6,870 nt of DNA from Pseudomonadota bacterium (lineage in GTDB: Bacteria > Pseudomonadota > Gammaproteobacteria > Xanthomonadales > Rhodanobacteraceae). A program made the translations under genes and the position numbers. The DNA lies in the NCBI GenBank assembly GCA_023430685.1, contig JAEYZH010000002.1, positions 1 through 6,870 on the forward strand, written 5' to 3'. Under the pieces are notes generated by a model. It saw only the letters and a program-made list of their open reading frames with translations, did no database searches and was not told the origin of the DNA. Of this stretch, positions 6,737 through 6,870 are shown piece by piece. Each line of letters opens with the position of its first letter. The stretch's first letter is position 1.

Positions 6737-6870
6737 ACGTCTTCCGCTTCGCGCCCTTGCTGCTTGCGCTCGTGCTCGCCGCGGGTCACACCGACGCGAG
6801 CGCCCAGGTCCGGCGCGAGCTGGATGCACCACCGCCCGCCGAGTACGAACAACTCGCCGTGCGTCTGGAC
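6733..6870 (+). CDS. Secreted or periplasmic protein of unknown function (3' truncated by window)
   Basis: Only the first 46 residues are present. They begin with a typical Sec signal: MNVFRFAP, then the hydrophobic LLLALVLAAG, and a likely signal-peptidase-I site DASA|QV after residue 24. There is no lipobox. The mature start (QVRRELDAPPPAEYEQLAVRLD) is charged and probably helical, which resembles the beginning of envelope proteins with a coiled-coil stalk, but I do not recognise a family. The start is supported by the strong GAGGAG site and by the 4-bp overlap with the upstream lipoprotein gene, which points to joint function in the envelope. An OmpA-like protein is a possibility based only on the neighbourhood of DUF4398 genes. 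Confidence 0.7.
   Translation, partial: MNVFRFAPLLLALVLAAGHTDASAQVRRELDAPPPAEYEQLAVRLD

Overview
The window reads as chromosomal DNA of a high-GC gammaproteobacterium, most likely of the Xanthomonadales (Lysobacter, Luteimonas or Xanthomonas-like). This rests on four things: strong G/C bias at third codon positions, a TonB-dependent receptor whose C-terminus resembles the large xanthomonad receptor family, a type IV pilus retraction ATPase PilU, and TPR-sulfotransferase proteins of a kind common in that group. The genus cannot be fixed from this sequence alone.

Layout. Positions 1-1379 (+) are the 3' two-thirds or so of a TonB-dependent outer-membrane receptor, followed by a very strong intrinsic terminator (1402-1434). 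Only 14 bp after the T-tract begins a 617-residue TPR-sulfotransferase (1449-3302, +). It meets a second, 529-residue TPR-sulfotransferase (3312-4901, -) tail to tail across 9 bp. A 230-bp gene-free stretch (4902-5131) holds two near-identical 47-bp direct repeats with small hairpins. Next comes pilU (5132-6235, -). A 108-bp divergent promoter region (6236-6343) separates pilU from a small lipoprotein with a DUF4398-like helical domain (6344-6736, +). That gene overlaps by 4 bp a secreted protein that runs off the window (6733-6870, +).

How the parts may work together. The receptor probably imports or binds an unknown ligand at the outer membrane. Both sulfotransferases lack signal peptides and so should act in the cytoplasm, using PAPS and an acceptor that their TPR arms could recruit. 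Both keep the residues used by animal tyrosylprotein sulfotransferases at identical spacing: the 5'-phosphosulfate loop, a glutamate base, a lysine, and the Arg/Ser pair for the 3'-phosphate. PilU powers retraction of type IV pili together with PilT, which is not in this window. The lipoprotein and its partner look like an envelope operon. No link between pilus, receptor and sulfotransferases is proven; the sulfotransferase pair is the most interesting part.
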